From Rhizobium chutanense (GTDB lineage Bacteria > Pseudomonadota > Alphaproteobacteria > Rhizobiales > Rhizobiaceae), in assembly GCF_002531935.1 (NCBI RefSeq), contig NZ_NWSV01000001.1, forward strand, positions 248,001 to 312,000: a DNA stretch of 64,000 bases, given 5' to 3'. This document shows, one piece after another, positions 35,249 to 44,487 of the stretch; the stretch's first letter is position 1, and each line of letters begins with the position of its first letter. Position numbers and translations under genes: made by a program. Below the pieces are notes generated by a model, which had not been told where the DNA came from, made no database searches, and worked only from the letters and a program-made list of their open reading frames with translations.

Positions 35249-36430
35249 TTACCCCAGTAGGCTAGTGTCCTGCTTGTGGACGAGAAGCATGCTCGACGTA
35301 TTGCCGAGGATACGGTCGTTCGAAATCATGAGCTGTGCTGAATGCGCGTCGCGCAGATGGCGTCCGAGGCTGAAGGGCGTGCCGTTCTTGTAGCCCATGA
35401 TGCCGCAGATCAGCATGGCATGGTTGACGATCTCCAGGATCGTCTCGGATGAGGCGATCTTGACGTTGTTCATCGCCACGGCAAAGCCCATCGAGGATAG
35501 CCTGTCATGATCGGCCTTGGCATCTTCATAAGCCTTCAGGCCGGCAACCACATTGGATTTCACCATCTGCAGCAGGTTCGAAACCTCGGCGAGGCGCAGC
35601 GCACCCGGCGGCTGGGTATCGGGTGCCTTGCGGGCGGCGGCGCGCACAAAAGCCTGGGCACGCGCCACTGCGTCGACCGCAATGCCGTACCAGACGCCGC
35701 TCCAGAGCAGATGCGAAGAGGCGAGCATGGATTGCGCCGCGATCTCCGCGAAAGGCTTCGGCAGGATCTGACGTGCCGGCGCTTCGCCTTTGAAGAGAAA
35801 ACCGTCGGAGCAGGTGCCACGCATGCCGAGCGTGTTCCAGGCATGCGTCTTCTCAAGCGCATACTGGTCCTTGAGGAAGGCCGTCAGCACCTGATCGGAG
35901 GAAGCCGCCTGCGGGTGGGCCCGCGAGGTGATGAGAATGGCGTCGGCATGCGAACCGTAGGAAATGACGGTCGCATCCTTTTCGAGGCGGCAGATATCGC
36001 CGTCGACCTCGACCGCGCAAATGCTGTTGCGCAGGTTTCCGCCGATGCCGCCCTCGGTGGTGGCCGAAGCGATCAGCAGCTGGTCGGCGGCAATGCGGCG
36101 CATGAAATCGCAATGCCATTCGCTGTCGGCGCCGTGTTCGACGAGGCTCGACAGCTTGATATGGTGCATGGCAAAGACCATGGCGCTGGCCGCGCAGGCC
36201 TGGCCGAGCATCGAGCACAATTCGGCAATCTCGGTGATCGAGGCGGATTCGCCGCCGAGCGAGCGCGGCACCTGGATGCCGAGCAGCCTTTCGGCCTTCA
36301 TCGCATCCACGGCTTCCCGGGGAAAGCGGCCCTCGGCATCGACGACATCGGCGTGTTTGGCCGCCACTTCCGCAACGCGGGCGACCCTTGCGACAAGACC
36401 GTCCTCTATGATCTTGACGGGGAAGTTCAT
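35249..36430 (-). CDS. Acyl-CoA-dehydrogenase-like flavoprotein
   Basis: 393 residues with the full acyl-CoA dehydrogenase fold: N-terminal helices ([41 protein letters not shown]), beta domain ([22 protein letters not shown]...) and C-terminal helices. The last helix reads [15 protein letters not shown] where classical enzymes have the YEGT catalytic-Glu segment, so its chemistry may differ. Its start overlaps the carrier-protein stop by one base. It may oxidise an aminoacyl group bound to the carrier protein, as prolyl-carrier-protein dehydrogenases do; no direct evidence is available. Confidence 0.85.
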   Translation of the reverse strand: MNFPVKIIEDGLVARVARVAEVAAKHADVVDAEGRFPREAVDAMKAERLLGIQVPRSLGGESASITEIAELCSMLGQACAASAMVFAMHHIKLSSLVEHGADSEWHCDFMRRIAADQLLIASATTEGGIGGNLRNSICAVEVDGDICRLEKDATVISYGSHADAILITSRAHPQAASSDQVLTAFLKDQYALEKTHAWNTLGMRGTCSDGFLFKGEAPARQILPKPFAEIAAQSMLASSHLLWSGVWYGIAVDAVARAQAFVRAAARKAPDTQPPGALRLAEVSNLLQMVKSNVVAGLKAYEDAKADHDRLSSMGFAVAMNNVKIASSETILEIVNHAMLICGIMGYKNGTPFSLGRHLRDAHSAQLMISNDRILGNTSSMLLVHKQDTSLLG

Positions 36431-36681
36431 CAGGCGACCTTCCGGCTGTCCTGGATGATATCGACCGTCTTGGCGATAGCCGAGATGCTCGCGAAGGATT
36501 TGCGGTTCAGGAGATTGTCCGGGAATTCGATATCGAACGCCTCTTCGATGCCCAGCATCAGCTGCACCGAGGCAAAGGACGTCAGACCCGCGGCATAAAG
36601 ATCGGCGTCGTCGGCGACCTGATCGATTGCGACAGGAAGCTTGCCGAATTTGGCTACGAGGTCGCGGATTGTCTTATTCAT
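36430..36681 (-). CDS. Acyl/aminoacyl carrier protein
   Basis: 83 residues of the PP-binding fold. The phosphopantetheine attachment site is DLYAAGLTSFASVQLMLGIEE, with Ser35 in place of the usual Asp-Ser-Leu context; a preceding Thr replaces Asp. It heads the minus-strand array and overlaps the flavoprotein gene by one base. The aminoacyl carrier proteins paired with bll0957/Atu2573-type ligases are of the same size, so it is probably the ligase substrate. Confidence 0.9.
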   Translation of the reverse strand: MNKTIRDLVAKFGKLPVAIDQVADDADLYAAGLTSFASVQLMLGIEEAFDIEFPDNLLNRKSFASISAIAKTVDIIQDSRKVA

Positions 36682-36943
36682 CCCATCACTCCAAGATTCT
36701 CATGATCCCGAACCGGCGTTCATCGCCTTGTCATGAGCGTTCTTTTAGTGCGGAAAACAGAACATTCCGCTAATTTGTTGGGTTAAAGATGATTGTTCCT
36801 CATAGTTAGGATTTTAGCGATCCTTCTGCAAAAAATGGAAATTAACTTTATATATCAATTCTTTAACGCATATTTTCCGTCGGCACTCGACACGACTTCC
36901 AACGTCACGAGTACAGAAATGACACGGGATAACGCGCTTTGCC

Positions 36944-37996
36944 TCAATTGGCGGGCGGATAGCAGTGCTCGTCGCCGCGATAATCCGAGACGGAATAACA
37001 TCCCTCACCCCTCGCCTGAACGGTGCTGGCGCTGACGACGGCCTTGCCGTAACCACCGGGGATATCGAGGATGTAGGTCGGCTGGCAGAGGCCGGAAATC
37101 CGCCCGCGCAGCGCGGCGACGATCCTCTGCCCCTCCTCGATCGTCAGCCTGAAATGGCCGGTACCGGGCGCCAGATCGGGATGATGGAGGTAATAGGGTT
37201 TGACGCGGATTTCGACGAAAGCCTTCATCAGTTCCGCAAGCACGTCGGGATCGTCGTTGATGCCCTTCAGCAGCACCGACTGGCTGACCATGGCGATGCC
37301 GGCATCGACGAGACGGGCGCAGGCCGCCCGCGCTTCGCTCGTCAGTTCGCTGACATGGTTGGCGTGCAGCGCGATATAAACCGTCTTGCCGCTCGCCTTC
37401 AGCGCCGCGATCAGCGCCGCGTCGATCTTCCCGGGATCGACGACGGGAACACGGGTGTGGAACCGCACGATCTTCACATGCGCGATGTCCCTGAGTGCTT
37501 CCATGATCTCGCGCAGCCGGCGCGGCGAAAGCACCAGCGGATCGCCACCGGTGAGGATGACCTCCCAGATTTCCTGATGGCTGCCGATATAGTCGAAGGC
37601 GGCCTGCATCGCCGCCGCATCGAGTGTGCCCAGTCCCTGCGGCCCGACCATTTCGCGGCGGAAACAGAAGCGGCAATAGACCGGGCAGATATGCACGGCC
37701 TTGAGCAGCACGCGGTCGGGATAACGGTGCACGATGCCTTCGACCGGGCTGTGGGCATGATCGCCGATCGGATCGGCGCGCTCTTCAGGCGCGACCGTGA
37801 GTTCGGCGGCATCGGGCACGAATTGCCGTGCGATCGGATCGTCGGGATCGGCTCGATCGATCAGCCTGGTGACCGTAGGCGTCAACGCGATCGCGTAACG
37901 CGCGGCAACCGCCTCGAGCGCCGCGCGGTCGGCCGGCGCGGCAAGCCCCGCCTTGACGAGATCGTCGACGCTATTGATCGGTTTGACGGCATTCAT
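36944..37996 (-). CDS. epmB: EF-P (R)-beta-lysylation protein EpmB, radical SAM lysine 2,3-aminomutase type
   Basis: 350 residues of the KamA-like radical SAM family. The iron-sulfur cluster motif is ICPVYCRFCFRREMVG (CxxxCxxC); further blocks are EVILTGGDPLVLSPRRL, KIVRFHTRVPVVDPGKID and YYLHHPDLAPGTGHFRL. EpmB turns L-lysine into (R)-beta-lysine for attachment to elongation factor P. The ATG at 37996 overlaps the epmA stop as ATGA, so the two genes are translationally coupled. The longer frame to 38023 is rejected for that reason. Confidence 0.93.
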   Translation of the reverse strand: MNAVKPINSVDDLVKAGLAAPADRAALEAVAARYAIALTPTVTRLIDRADPDDPIARQFVPDAAELTVAPEERADPIGDHAHSPVEGIVHRYPDRVLLKAVHICPVYCRFCFRREMVGPQGLGTLDAAAMQAAFDYIGSHQEIWEVILTGGDPLVLSPRRLREIMEALRDIAHVKIVRFHTRVPVVDPGKIDAALIAALKASGKTVYIALHANHVSELTSEARAACARLVDAGIAMVSQSVLLKGINDDPDVLAELMKAFVEIRVKPYYLHHPDLAPGTGHFRLTIEEGQRIVAALRGRISGLCQPTYILDIPGGYGKAVVSASTVQARGEGCYSVSDYRGDEHCYPPAN

Positions 37997-39054
37997 CGTC
38001 CGTACTCCGCAACCGGCGCCCACAGCACCTGGTCGATGCGCGATGCGCCCGTCGCCAGCATCACCAGCCGGTCGAAGCCGAGCGCAATGCCGCTCGCCTC
38101 AGGCATCAGCGACAGTGCAGCGAGGAAATCCTCGTCAAGCGGATAGGTCTCGCCGTAGACCCGCGCCTTCTCGGCCATCTCGATCTCGAAGCGCCGGCGC
38201 TGTTCGGCGGCGTTGGTGAGCTCGCCGAAGCCGTTGGCAAGCTCGACGCCGCAGGCATAGAGCTCGAAACGCTCGGCAACCCGGGGATCGCGTGCCGAAG
38301 GACGCGCAAGGGCCGCCTCCGAAACCGGATATTCGTCGAGGATGGTGATGCGGCCGAAGCCGAGATGCGGCTCGATCCTTTCCACCAGCACCCGGCTGAA
38401 CAGATCGGCCCAGCCGTCGTCATCGGCAACCCGCATGCCAACGCGCCTGAGTTCGGCCGCCAGATGCTCGCGATCGGTGGAACCGTCGGCGGCGACCGAA
38501 GCCAGAAGATCAATGCCGGCATGCTGATCGAAGGCTTCGGCAACGCTGATCCGCTCCGGCCCGGCGAAAGGATCGCTTTCAGCGCCGCGATAGGCGAGCA
38601 CCGGCGTCTTCACCGTTTCGGCCGCCAGCGCCAGAATGCGCACGCAATCCATCATCAGGCTCTTATAGCTTTCGCCGGCCCGATACCATTCGAGCATGGT
38701 GAATTCGGGATGATGCAGCGGCCCCCGCTCGCGATTGCGATAGACATGGGCGAAACACGAGATACGTTCCTCGCCGGCCGCAAGCAGCTTCTTGCAGGCG
38801 AATTCCGGCGAGGTATGCAGGTAGAACGGCGCCGTCTGCCCGTCCGTCGTCAGCGCTTCGGTGGCAAAGGCATGCAGATGCGCCTCATTGCCGGGGGAGA
38901 CCTGCAGCGCCGCCGTGTCGACCTCGATGAAATCCTCGCGCGCGAAAAACCCGCGCAATGCGGCCTGGATCGCATTGCGCCCAACCAGGAACGGGCGCCG
39001 ATCGGCATGCACGGATGGGGTCCACCAGGGGGACGCTTTGGCCGAAAAGTTCAT
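37993..39054 (-). CDS. epmA: EF-P lysine lysyltransferase EpmA (PoxA/GenX)
   Basis: 353 residues matching the catalytic core of class II lysyl-tRNA synthetase without the anticodon domain. Motif 2 is [33 protein letters not shown] and motif 3 is [18 protein letters not shown]. EpmA adenylates beta-lysine and attaches it to the conserved lysine of EF-P. It is divergent from efp with about 150 bases between them and directly coupled to epmB. Confidence 0.95.
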   Translation of the reverse strand: MNFSAKASPWWTPSVHADRRPFLVGRNAIQAALRGFFAREDFIEVDTAALQVSPGNEAHLHAFATEALTTDGQTAPFYLHTSPEFACKKLLAAGEERISCFAHVYRNRERGPLHHPEFTMLEWYRAGESYKSLMMDCVRILALAAETVKTPVLAYRGAESDPFAGPERISVAEAFDQHAGIDLLASVAADGSTDREHLAAELRRVGMRVADDDGWADLFSRVLVERIEPHLGFGRITILDEYPVSEAALARPSARDPRVAERFELYACGVELANGFGELTNAAEQRRRFEIEMAEKARVYGETYPLDEDFLAALSLMPEASGIALGFDRLVMLATGASRIDQVLWAPVAEYGR

Positions 39055-39202
39055 TCCAAGCTTTCTTCGCCGGAGAAGCCGGTATGGGGGTGGCTATTTC
39101 CCGGATTTTAGGTTAGTTGCGCCCCCAAAGAAAAACATTTGCGTCTTCGGGACGTCTCGACAGTCATCTACGACGCCGAAAGCCGAGTTACAAGGAAGTC
39201 TT

Positions 39203-39772
39203 ATGGTCAAGGTCATCGCCTCTTCGGTCCGCAAGGGCAACGTTCTCGATGTCGACGGCAAGCTCTACGTCGTTCTCACCGCCCAGAACTTTCATCCGGG
39301 CAAGGGCACGCCGGTCACCCAGGTCGACATGCGCCGCATCGTCGACGGCGTGAAGGTTTCCGAGCGCTGGCGCACCACCGAACAGGTCGAGCGCGCCTTC
39401 GTCGAAGACGTCAACTTCCAGTATCTCTATGAAGACGGCGAAGGCTTCCACTTCATGAACCCGGCCAATTACGACCAGGTGGTCGTCAGCCAGGAAACCA
39501 TGGGCGACCAGAAGGCCTACCTCCAGGAAGGCATGACCTGCATCCTGTCGATCCATGAAGGCATTCCGCTGGCGCTCGAACTGCCGCGCCACGTCACGCT
39601 CGAGATCGTCGAGACCGAACCGGTCGTCAAGGGCCAGACGGCTTCCTCTTCCTACAAGCCGGCCATGCTCTCCAACGGCATCCGCACCTCGGTGCCGCCG
39701 CATATCGACGCCGGCACCCGCGTCGTCATCGCGACCGAAGACAATTCCTACGTCGAACGCGCCAAGGATTGA
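39203..39772 (+). CDS. efp: Elongation factor P
   Basis: 189 residues with three beta-barrel domains: [35 protein letters not shown] (KOW-like), then two OB domains with the end [38 protein letters not shown]. Lys34 in HPGKGTP is at exactly the E. coli position that receives beta-lysine, in keeping with the adjacent epmA and epmB genes. EF-P relieves ribosome stalling at proline stretches. An AAGGAAG ribosome site lies eight bases upstream. Confidence 0.97.
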   Translation: MVKVIASSVRKGNVLDVDGKLYVVLTAQNFHPGKGTPVTQVDMRRIVDGVKVSERWRTTEQVERAFVEDVNFQYLYEDGEGFHFMNPANYDQVVVSQETMGDQKAYLQEGMTCILSIHEGIPLALELPRHVTLEIVETEPVVKGQTASSSYKPAMLSNGIRTSVPPHIDAGTRVVIATEDNSYVERAKD

Positions 39773-39793
39773 TCCCTGGTTTTTATCGATTCA

Positions 39794-39817
39794 AGAGGCC
39801 GGCTCAGGCCGGCCTCT
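39794..39817 (+). terminator. Strong hairpin downstream of efp
   Basis: AGAGGCCGGC and GCCGGCCTCT form a perfect 10-base stem with a TCAG loop, 22 bases after the efp stop. There is no T-run on either side, so it may protect the 3' end or terminate weakly. A second inverted repeat, AAACTGTCG/CGACAGTTT, follows at 39820-39855. Confidence 0.5.
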
Positions 39818-39881
39818 CAAAACTGTCGCTTAGTCCGGATTTCTTACGACAGTTTGCCTGCCCCAATTCCATGATCCGAAG

Positions 39882-40577
39882 TCAGATAACCTTGCGGACT
39901 TCGCTTTCGAAGCTCATGACGTGAGCCATCGCGATCTTTTCAGCCTCATCTCCATCGCCTTTGCATACCGCCTCAAGCATGAGCACCTGATCATGCAAGA
40001 CGTCCTCTAGACGCGGCACCAAGGTCGGAAACCGTTTCATCGCGACGTACAGAATTCTCAGCGACAGATTGTGGTAGTGATCCAGCGTAGCGGACAGGAA
40101 AGGGTTTTTCGCCACCCTGTAAATGAAGCGGTGAACCCGGCGATCTAGGGCAAGGATATCCTCCAGCGCCATCGGACCGGTCGTTTGCTTGAGCTCATCG
40201 ATCAGCTGCCGCGCTTCCTGCCGCTCGAACTCGCGCAGCCTTTCCGCAGCCAGTCGGGTTGCCCAGGATTCGATCCGTGCCCGTGCCTCGTAGACCGCGG
40301 TAAGGTCATTGATATCGATCTTGCTGACGAATGTGCCGCGCCGCGCGCTGACGACAACGAAACCATCATACTGCAGACGCTGAAGCGCCTCCCGGACCGG
40401 CGTGCGCCCGACGTCCATGCGTTTCATAAGCTCGGCTTCCCGCAAAAGCGTGCCCGGAGGAAGCAATGTCGTAATGATATCGTCGCGCAGCCGAATGTAT
40501 GTCCGCTCCGCCAGCGTTGACTCCACCGCTTCGTAATCCACTTCGAACATATTCAGCGCGTTCCTCTCTCTGTCCAT
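39882..40577 (-). CDS. GntR-family regulator with FCD domain
   Basis: 231 residues. The winged helix-turn-helix (LRDDIITTLLPPGTLLREAELMKRMDVGRTPVREALQRLQYDGFVVVSARRGTFV) is followed by an all-helical FCD ligand domain with metal-binding positions in DRRVHRFIY, HDQVLMLEAV and AHVMSFE. FCD regulators usually bind organic acids or amino acid derivatives. It is divergent from an amino acid ABC importer and a DadA-like oxidase and most likely controls them. A second ATG lies at 40550. Confidence 0.9.
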   Translation of the reverse strand: MDRERNALNMFEVDYEAVESTLAERTYIRLRDDIITTLLPPGTLLREAELMKRMDVGRTPVREALQRLQYDGFVVVSARRGTFVSKIDINDLTAVYEARARIESWATRLAAERLREFERQEARQLIDELKQTTGPMALEDILALDRRVHRFIYRVAKNPFLSATLDHYHNLSLRILYVAMKRFPTLVPRLEDVLHDQVLMLEAVCKGDGDEAEKIAMAHVMSFESEVRKVI

Positions 40578-40631
40578 TTCCGCATAGCGAAACGCAATTC
40601 CGCCTAGAAAAAAGGCGGTTAACGAATCCGC

Positions 40632-40680
40632 TTGACTTCATATCATGTCTGCATATTTTCAATATATCAGCAATATATAA
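40632..40680 (+). promoter_or_regulatory. Promoter and possible GntR operator upstream of the amino acid importer
   Basis: TTGACT (40632-40637), a 16-base spacer and TATTTT (40654-40659) fit a housekeeping promoter reading to the right. An A/T-rich, partly symmetrical ATATATCAGCAATATATA follows over the likely start site, a good place for a repressor. Assignment to the divergent GntR protein is inference. Confidence 0.4.
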
Positions 40681-40698
40681 CCACAAAGAGGGGTTCAA

Positions 40699-41625
40699 AT
40701 GAAACATGCTGAATTGACGAAAAAAGCGCAGGCGAATGGGATGCTTGCCTTGGCGATCCTGAGTTTGGGGTTGTTAGCGACGGCCGTGCCGTCCGCGGCC
40801 AATGCCGACGATCTGGAGCTGATGAAGCCGGGCACGCTCGTCGTTACGGTCCAGCCTTACATGCCCTATACGGCGGTCAAGGATGGAAAACTCGTCGGCC
40901 TCGACAGCGATATCCTGACGGCCGTCGCCGACAAGCTCGGCCTCAAGATGGAAATCAACGTCACCGACTTTCCAGGCATGCTGGCTTCCGTCCAGACGCA
41001 GCGGGCTGATATAACCATTGGCGGAATTGCATGGTCCGATGCGCGCCAGAAGGTCGGCCTGTTCACGGACCCGCCATATTATTCGCCGCCGGCCATGGCC
41101 GTAAGCGGCACGACGAGCTTTCCGGATGTCGCGAGCCTGGAAGGCAAGAATCTCGGCACTGTGACGGGCTATGTCTGGGCGAAATCGATCGCACAGGTCC
41201 CTAACGCCTCACCCCATACCTTCCCGAGCGCCGAGGGTGTGTTCCAGGATATTTCTTCCGGGCGTCTGGACGTCGGCTTTCTCGATCCGCTGCTGATCAC
41301 CTATCAACAACAGCAGCGCCCCGACATGAAGGTCCGCATCGAATATCTGAAGCCGCCGACAGACGAACAGGTGGCCACGCACCCCGACTACAAGTATTTT
41401 CAGGCCTACATGACCGGATTCTACCTTCCCAAGCAGTCGCCAAAGCTGGCCAAGGCTGTGTCCGATCAGATCGACGCCATGTACAAGGACGGATCCCTTG
41501 CGGCTTTGATCACGAAATGGGGCGGTGATCCCAAGCAGTTCCTGGTTCCATCGCCCGAAATGGCGGCACAGCGGCGCGGCGTTGATCGTCCGGCCGACTG
41601 GAACCCGCCCTCCGTCGAGAAGTGA
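40699..41625 (+). CDS. Polar amino acid ABC transporter, substrate-binding protein
   Basis: 308 residues with a signal peptide (hydrophobic stretch GMLALAILSLGLLATAVPSAANA) and the bacterial extracellular solute-binding family 3 fold: PYMPYTAVKDGKLVGLDSDILTAVADKLGLKMEI, DITIGGIAWSDARQKVGLFTDPPYYSP and LGTVTGYVWAKSI. A GAGGGG ribosome site lies before the ATG. It heads a four-gene run with permease, ATPase and a FAD oxidase. The ligand is probably an amino acid or derivative that the oxidase uses. Confidence 0.92.
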   Translation: MKHAELTKKAQANGMLALAILSLGLLATAVPSAANADDLELMKPGTLVVTVQPYMPYTAVKDGKLVGLDSDILTAVADKLGLKMEINVTDFPGMLASVQTQRADITIGGIAWSDARQKVGLFTDPPYYSPPAMAVSGTTSFPDVASLEGKNLGTVTGYVWAKSIAQVPNASPHTFPSAEGVFQDISSGRLDVGFLDPLLITYQQQQRPDMKVRIEYLKPPTDEQVATHPDYKYFQAYMTGFYLPKQSPKLAKAVSDQIDAMYKDGSLAALITKWGGDPKQFLVPSPEMAAQRRGVDRPADWNPPSVEK

Positions 41626-41634
41626 GATCGAAGC

Positions 41635-42378
41635 ATGACGGCGTTGTCATCCTTCACCGATATTTTCCAGGTTCCCTGGAATGACTACGTCGGAAACATT
41701 GCCGCGGGTCTGCTCAGGACCCTCGGCTACACCGTGGCGAGCTTCATCGGCGCGACGATCCTTGGTCTTGCCCTGGCGCTGATGAGGCTCAACCGGCTGC
41801 GACTGGTCCGCGTCCCTGCAGCCTTCTATACCGAGCTCTTTAAAAATGTACCGCTTCTGGCGATCATTTTCCTCACCTACTTCGGCCTGCCTTCCGTAGG
41901 CGTCAGGCTGGAGGTTTTCGAGGCCGGAGCGTTGAGCTTGGTGCTCTTCTACGCCGCTTACCTGTCCGAGATCTTTCGGGCAGCCATCGCCGGCGTACAC
42001 CAAGGCCAGCAGGAGGCGTCTCAAGCTCTCGGGCTGGGGCGCGGCAAGACGTTCAGCCATGTCGTCCTGCCGCAGGCGGTTCGGCTGGCGCTTCCCGGCA
42101 CGAACACGATGTTCGTCGACCTGATCAAATCGACCTCGCTGCTGGTGACGATCTCCGCTGCCGAACTGATGACGCAGGCACAGTTGATCGCCTCGGAAAC
42201 ATTCCGGGCGCTTGAAGTGTATCTCGTAATCTCCGCGGTGTATTTCGCTATCTGTTACCCGGTGTCGCAATGTCTGCTTCTTCTGGAGCGCAAGATCCAA
42301 GCCGGCGTGCCATTGTCGCTCGCCAGAAGGCGCCGGCTGAAATTAGCCAGGACCTATCTCGCCGAAGGGAGAGTCTGA
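41635..42378 (+). CDS. Polar amino acid ABC transporter, permease
   Basis: 247 residues with about five membrane segments, and the HisMQ-type signature: GLLRTLGYTVASFIGATILGLALALMRL, YTELFKNVPLLAIIFLTYFGLP and the EAA loop QEASQALGLGRGKTFSHVVLPQAVRLALPG. It starts nine bases after the binding-protein stop and ends three bases before the ATPase. Only one permease gene is present, so it probably works as a homodimer. Confidence 0.93.
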   Translation: MTALSSFTDIFQVPWNDYVGNIAAGLLRTLGYTVASFIGATILGLALALMRLNRLRLVRVPAAFYTELFKNVPLLAIIFLTYFGLPSVGVRLEVFEAGALSLVLFYAAYLSEIFRAAIAGVHQGQQEASQALGLGRGKTFSHVVLPQAVRLALPGTNTMFVDLIKSTSLLVTISAAELMTQAQLIASETFRALEVYLVISAVYFAICYPVSQCLLLLERKIQAGVPLSLARRRRLKLARTYLAEGRV

Positions 42379-42381
42379 GCC

Positions 42382-43182
42382 ATGACGACCACCCCTGTCA
42401 AAACTGCCTTCGTGGCAAACCAGCCGGTCGGCCGTCCGGCCGTCAAAATCAGCGGGTTGCGCAAGTCTTTCGATGGGCGCCTGGTGCTCGACCGCGTCGA
42501 TCTCGAGGTTCCCGCCGGCAAAATCATAAGTATCATTGGCCAGAGCGGTGGAGGAAAGACCACCCTCATGCGCTGTGTCAATCTGCTTGAACGTCCCGAT
42601 GAGGGAACGATCACTGTCGGCGATGAGACGATCTTCGCCAACGGCCAAGTGACCTGCCGCAACCTCGCAAAGCTTCGGCAGCGTGTCGGCATGGTGTTTC
42701 AGCGTTTCAATCTGTTCCCGCATCTGACGGCTGTCGAGAATGTCGTTCTCGCTCAGATGCACGCAGCCGGGATCGGCGAGAGAGAAGCCGTGGAACGGGC
42801 CGTGAAACTTCTGACGAGAGTAGGCCTTGCCAAACGAGCGATGGCTTATCCGGAACAGATGTCGGGCGGCGAGCAGCAGCGTGTGGCGATCGCACGCGCT
42901 TTGGCGCTGGAACCAACGGTGTTGCTGTTCGACGAGCCGACGTCGGCGCTCGATCCTGAATCGACCGGCGAAGTTCTCCGTGTCATGCGGGAGCTCGCCG
43001 CCGATGGCATGACGATGATCCTGGTCACCCATGAGCTGCCCTTTGCGAAGGAAGTGTCGGACTGGGTCGTGTTCATCGACGGCGGTCTTATCATCGAGCA
43101 GGGAACCGCCGCAGATGTGCTTGACCGCCCAACGGAAGCACGCACGGCTGCTTATGTCGCGCGTTACGCTTCCCCAGGTTAG
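42382..43182 (+). CDS. Polar amino acid ABC transporter, ATP-binding protein
   Basis: 266 residues of the GlnQ/HisP class. Walker A is IIGQSGGGKTTLMRCVNLLERPDEG, the Q-loop RVGMVFQRFNLFPHLTAVENV, the signature MSGGEQQRVAIARALALEPTVLLFDEPTSALDPE and the H-loop ILVTHELPFAKEVSD. It is the third gene of the importer operon. Confidence 0.95.
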   Translation: MTTTPVKTAFVANQPVGRPAVKISGLRKSFDGRLVLDRVDLEVPAGKIISIIGQSGGGKTTLMRCVNLLERPDEGTITVGDETIFANGQVTCRNLAKLRQRVGMVFQRFNLFPHLTAVENVVLAQMHAAGIGEREAVERAVKLLTRVGLAKRAMAYPEQMSGGEQQRVAIARALALEPTVLLFDEPTSALDPESTGEVLRVMRELAADGMTMILVTHELPFAKEVSDWVVFIDGGLIIEQGTAADVLDRPTEARTAAYVARYASPG

Positions 43183-43238
43183 CTCTTGGTCTGATCAGGC
43201 ATCCAAGCCTCGTTTCTCTAACGATAAATCCACATCTG

Positions 43239-44435
43239 ATGAACAAGCTAACAACAGATATCGCCGTCATCGGCGGCGGCGTGATCGGCGTGGCAACCGC
43301 TCTGCGGCTGCGTGCCGACGGCCGCGATATCGTCCTAATCGAACCCAACAAACCCGGTTCGGGCGCATCTTACGGCAATGCCGGAACGATCGCCGATTAT
43401 GCAATCATTCCCGTCGGCACGCCTGCTGTTCTGAAGAACCTGGCCTCGCTGCTGCTCAATGCCGACAGCCCGCTATCCATCCGCAAGGCGGCATTGCCCA
43501 CGCTGTTTCCGTGGCTGATGCGTTTTGCCTACGAATCCCTCCCGCACAGATACAGAGACAATACGAGCCGCATCGCCGACCTTCTGTCCGACGCGTCATC
43601 GGAATGGCTCGAACTTGCAGCGGAAATCGGTGCGTCCGATCTTTTGAGCGCGAAAGGATGCCTCTACCTCTACCAGACGCCCGAGGCCTTCAAGGCAGCC
43701 GCTTCGGATGTCGAACTTCGCCGAAACTACGGGATCGCGCAGCAGCTTCTCACCCCCGACGAGGTGCACAGCCTGGAGCCTCGGCTGCCGCGGGTCCATG
43801 GCGGAGGGCTTTTCTTTCCGAAGGCGATAAACTTCACCGATCCCGGCCAGGTCATGAGCGTGATGGAGACCGCCGCCAGACAGGCGGGCGTCGAGTTCGT
43901 TCGAGACTCGGTGACGACTATTTCGCGTGAGCGCAATGGCGTGAGGATGACGGCTTCAGCCCACAGCATTGATGCCCGAGCGGCTGTCATCGCTGCCGGC
44001 GCCCATTCCCGAGCCCTGGCTCAGCAGCTCGGAGAACGGATCCCCCTGGATACGGAGCGGGGTTATCATCTCGAGTTCGATATGGAGACGCTGCCGGTGG
44101 AACGACCGGTATGCCCGACGCATCATGGATTTTACTTTTGCCCGATGCGCGGCCGCTTGCGCGTGGCGGGCACCGTGGAACTCGGAGGCATCACCGCCCC
44201 TTCGAACCCGAGACGCCTCGAAGTGCTGTTGGCAAACGCCCGCAAGGTTTTCCCGACGCTTGGCGAACCAAGCCGAAGCTGGATGGGCCTGCGCCCTTCC
44301 ATGCCCGACTCCGTCCCCGTCATCCGGCCTTCAAGAGGAGGAAAAGATGTCGTTTTCGCTTTTGGACACGGGCATATCGGTTTGACGCTGGCACCGCGGA
44401 CGGCGCGCATGGTCAGCTCCATTCTTGCCGCTTGA
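43239..44435 (+). CDS. FAD-dependent amino acid oxidase/dehydrogenase (DadA-like)
   Basis: 398 residues of the DAO superfamily. The FAD-binding start is TDIAVIGGGVIGVATALRLRADGRDIVLIEPNKPGSGASYGNAGTIADYAIIPVGTP, with a C-terminal WMGLRPSMPDSVPVIRPS and FAFGHGHIGLTLAPRTARMVS. This pattern matches D-amino acid dehydrogenases of the DadA type. As the last gene after an amino acid importer it likely oxidises the imported compound. Whether that is a D-amino acid, proline derivative or other amine cannot be decided here. Confidence 0.88.
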   Translation: MNKLTTDIAVIGGGVIGVATALRLRADGRDIVLIEPNKPGSGASYGNAGTIADYAIIPVGTPAVLKNLASLLLNADSPLSIRKAALPTLFPWLMRFAYESLPHRYRDNTSRIADLLSDASSEWLELAAEIGASDLLSAKGCLYLYQTPEAFKAAASDVELRRNYGIAQQLLTPDEVHSLEPRLPRVHGGGLFFPKAINFTDPGQVMSVMETAARQAGVEFVRDSVTTISRERNGVRMTASAHSIDARAAVIAAGAHSRALAQQLGERIPLDTERGYHLEFDMETLPVERPVCPTHHGFYFCPMRGRLRVAGTVELGGITAPSNPRRLEVLLANARKVFPTLGEPSRSWMGLRPSMPDSVPVIRPSRGGKDVVFAFGHGHIGLTLAPRTARMVSSILAA

Positions 44436-44451
44436 TCGCGTCACGAACCGT

Positions 44452-44478
44452 GCCTGCGACAGCCGCAGGCTCTTTTAT
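44452..44478 (+). terminator. Rho-independent terminator after the DadA-like gene
   Basis: GCCTGCG and CGCAGGC (44452-44458, 44464-44470) form a 7-base stem with a 5-base loop, followed by TCTTTTAT, 17 bases after the stop codon. Confidence 0.75.
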
Positions 44479-44487
44479 CCGCGATGA

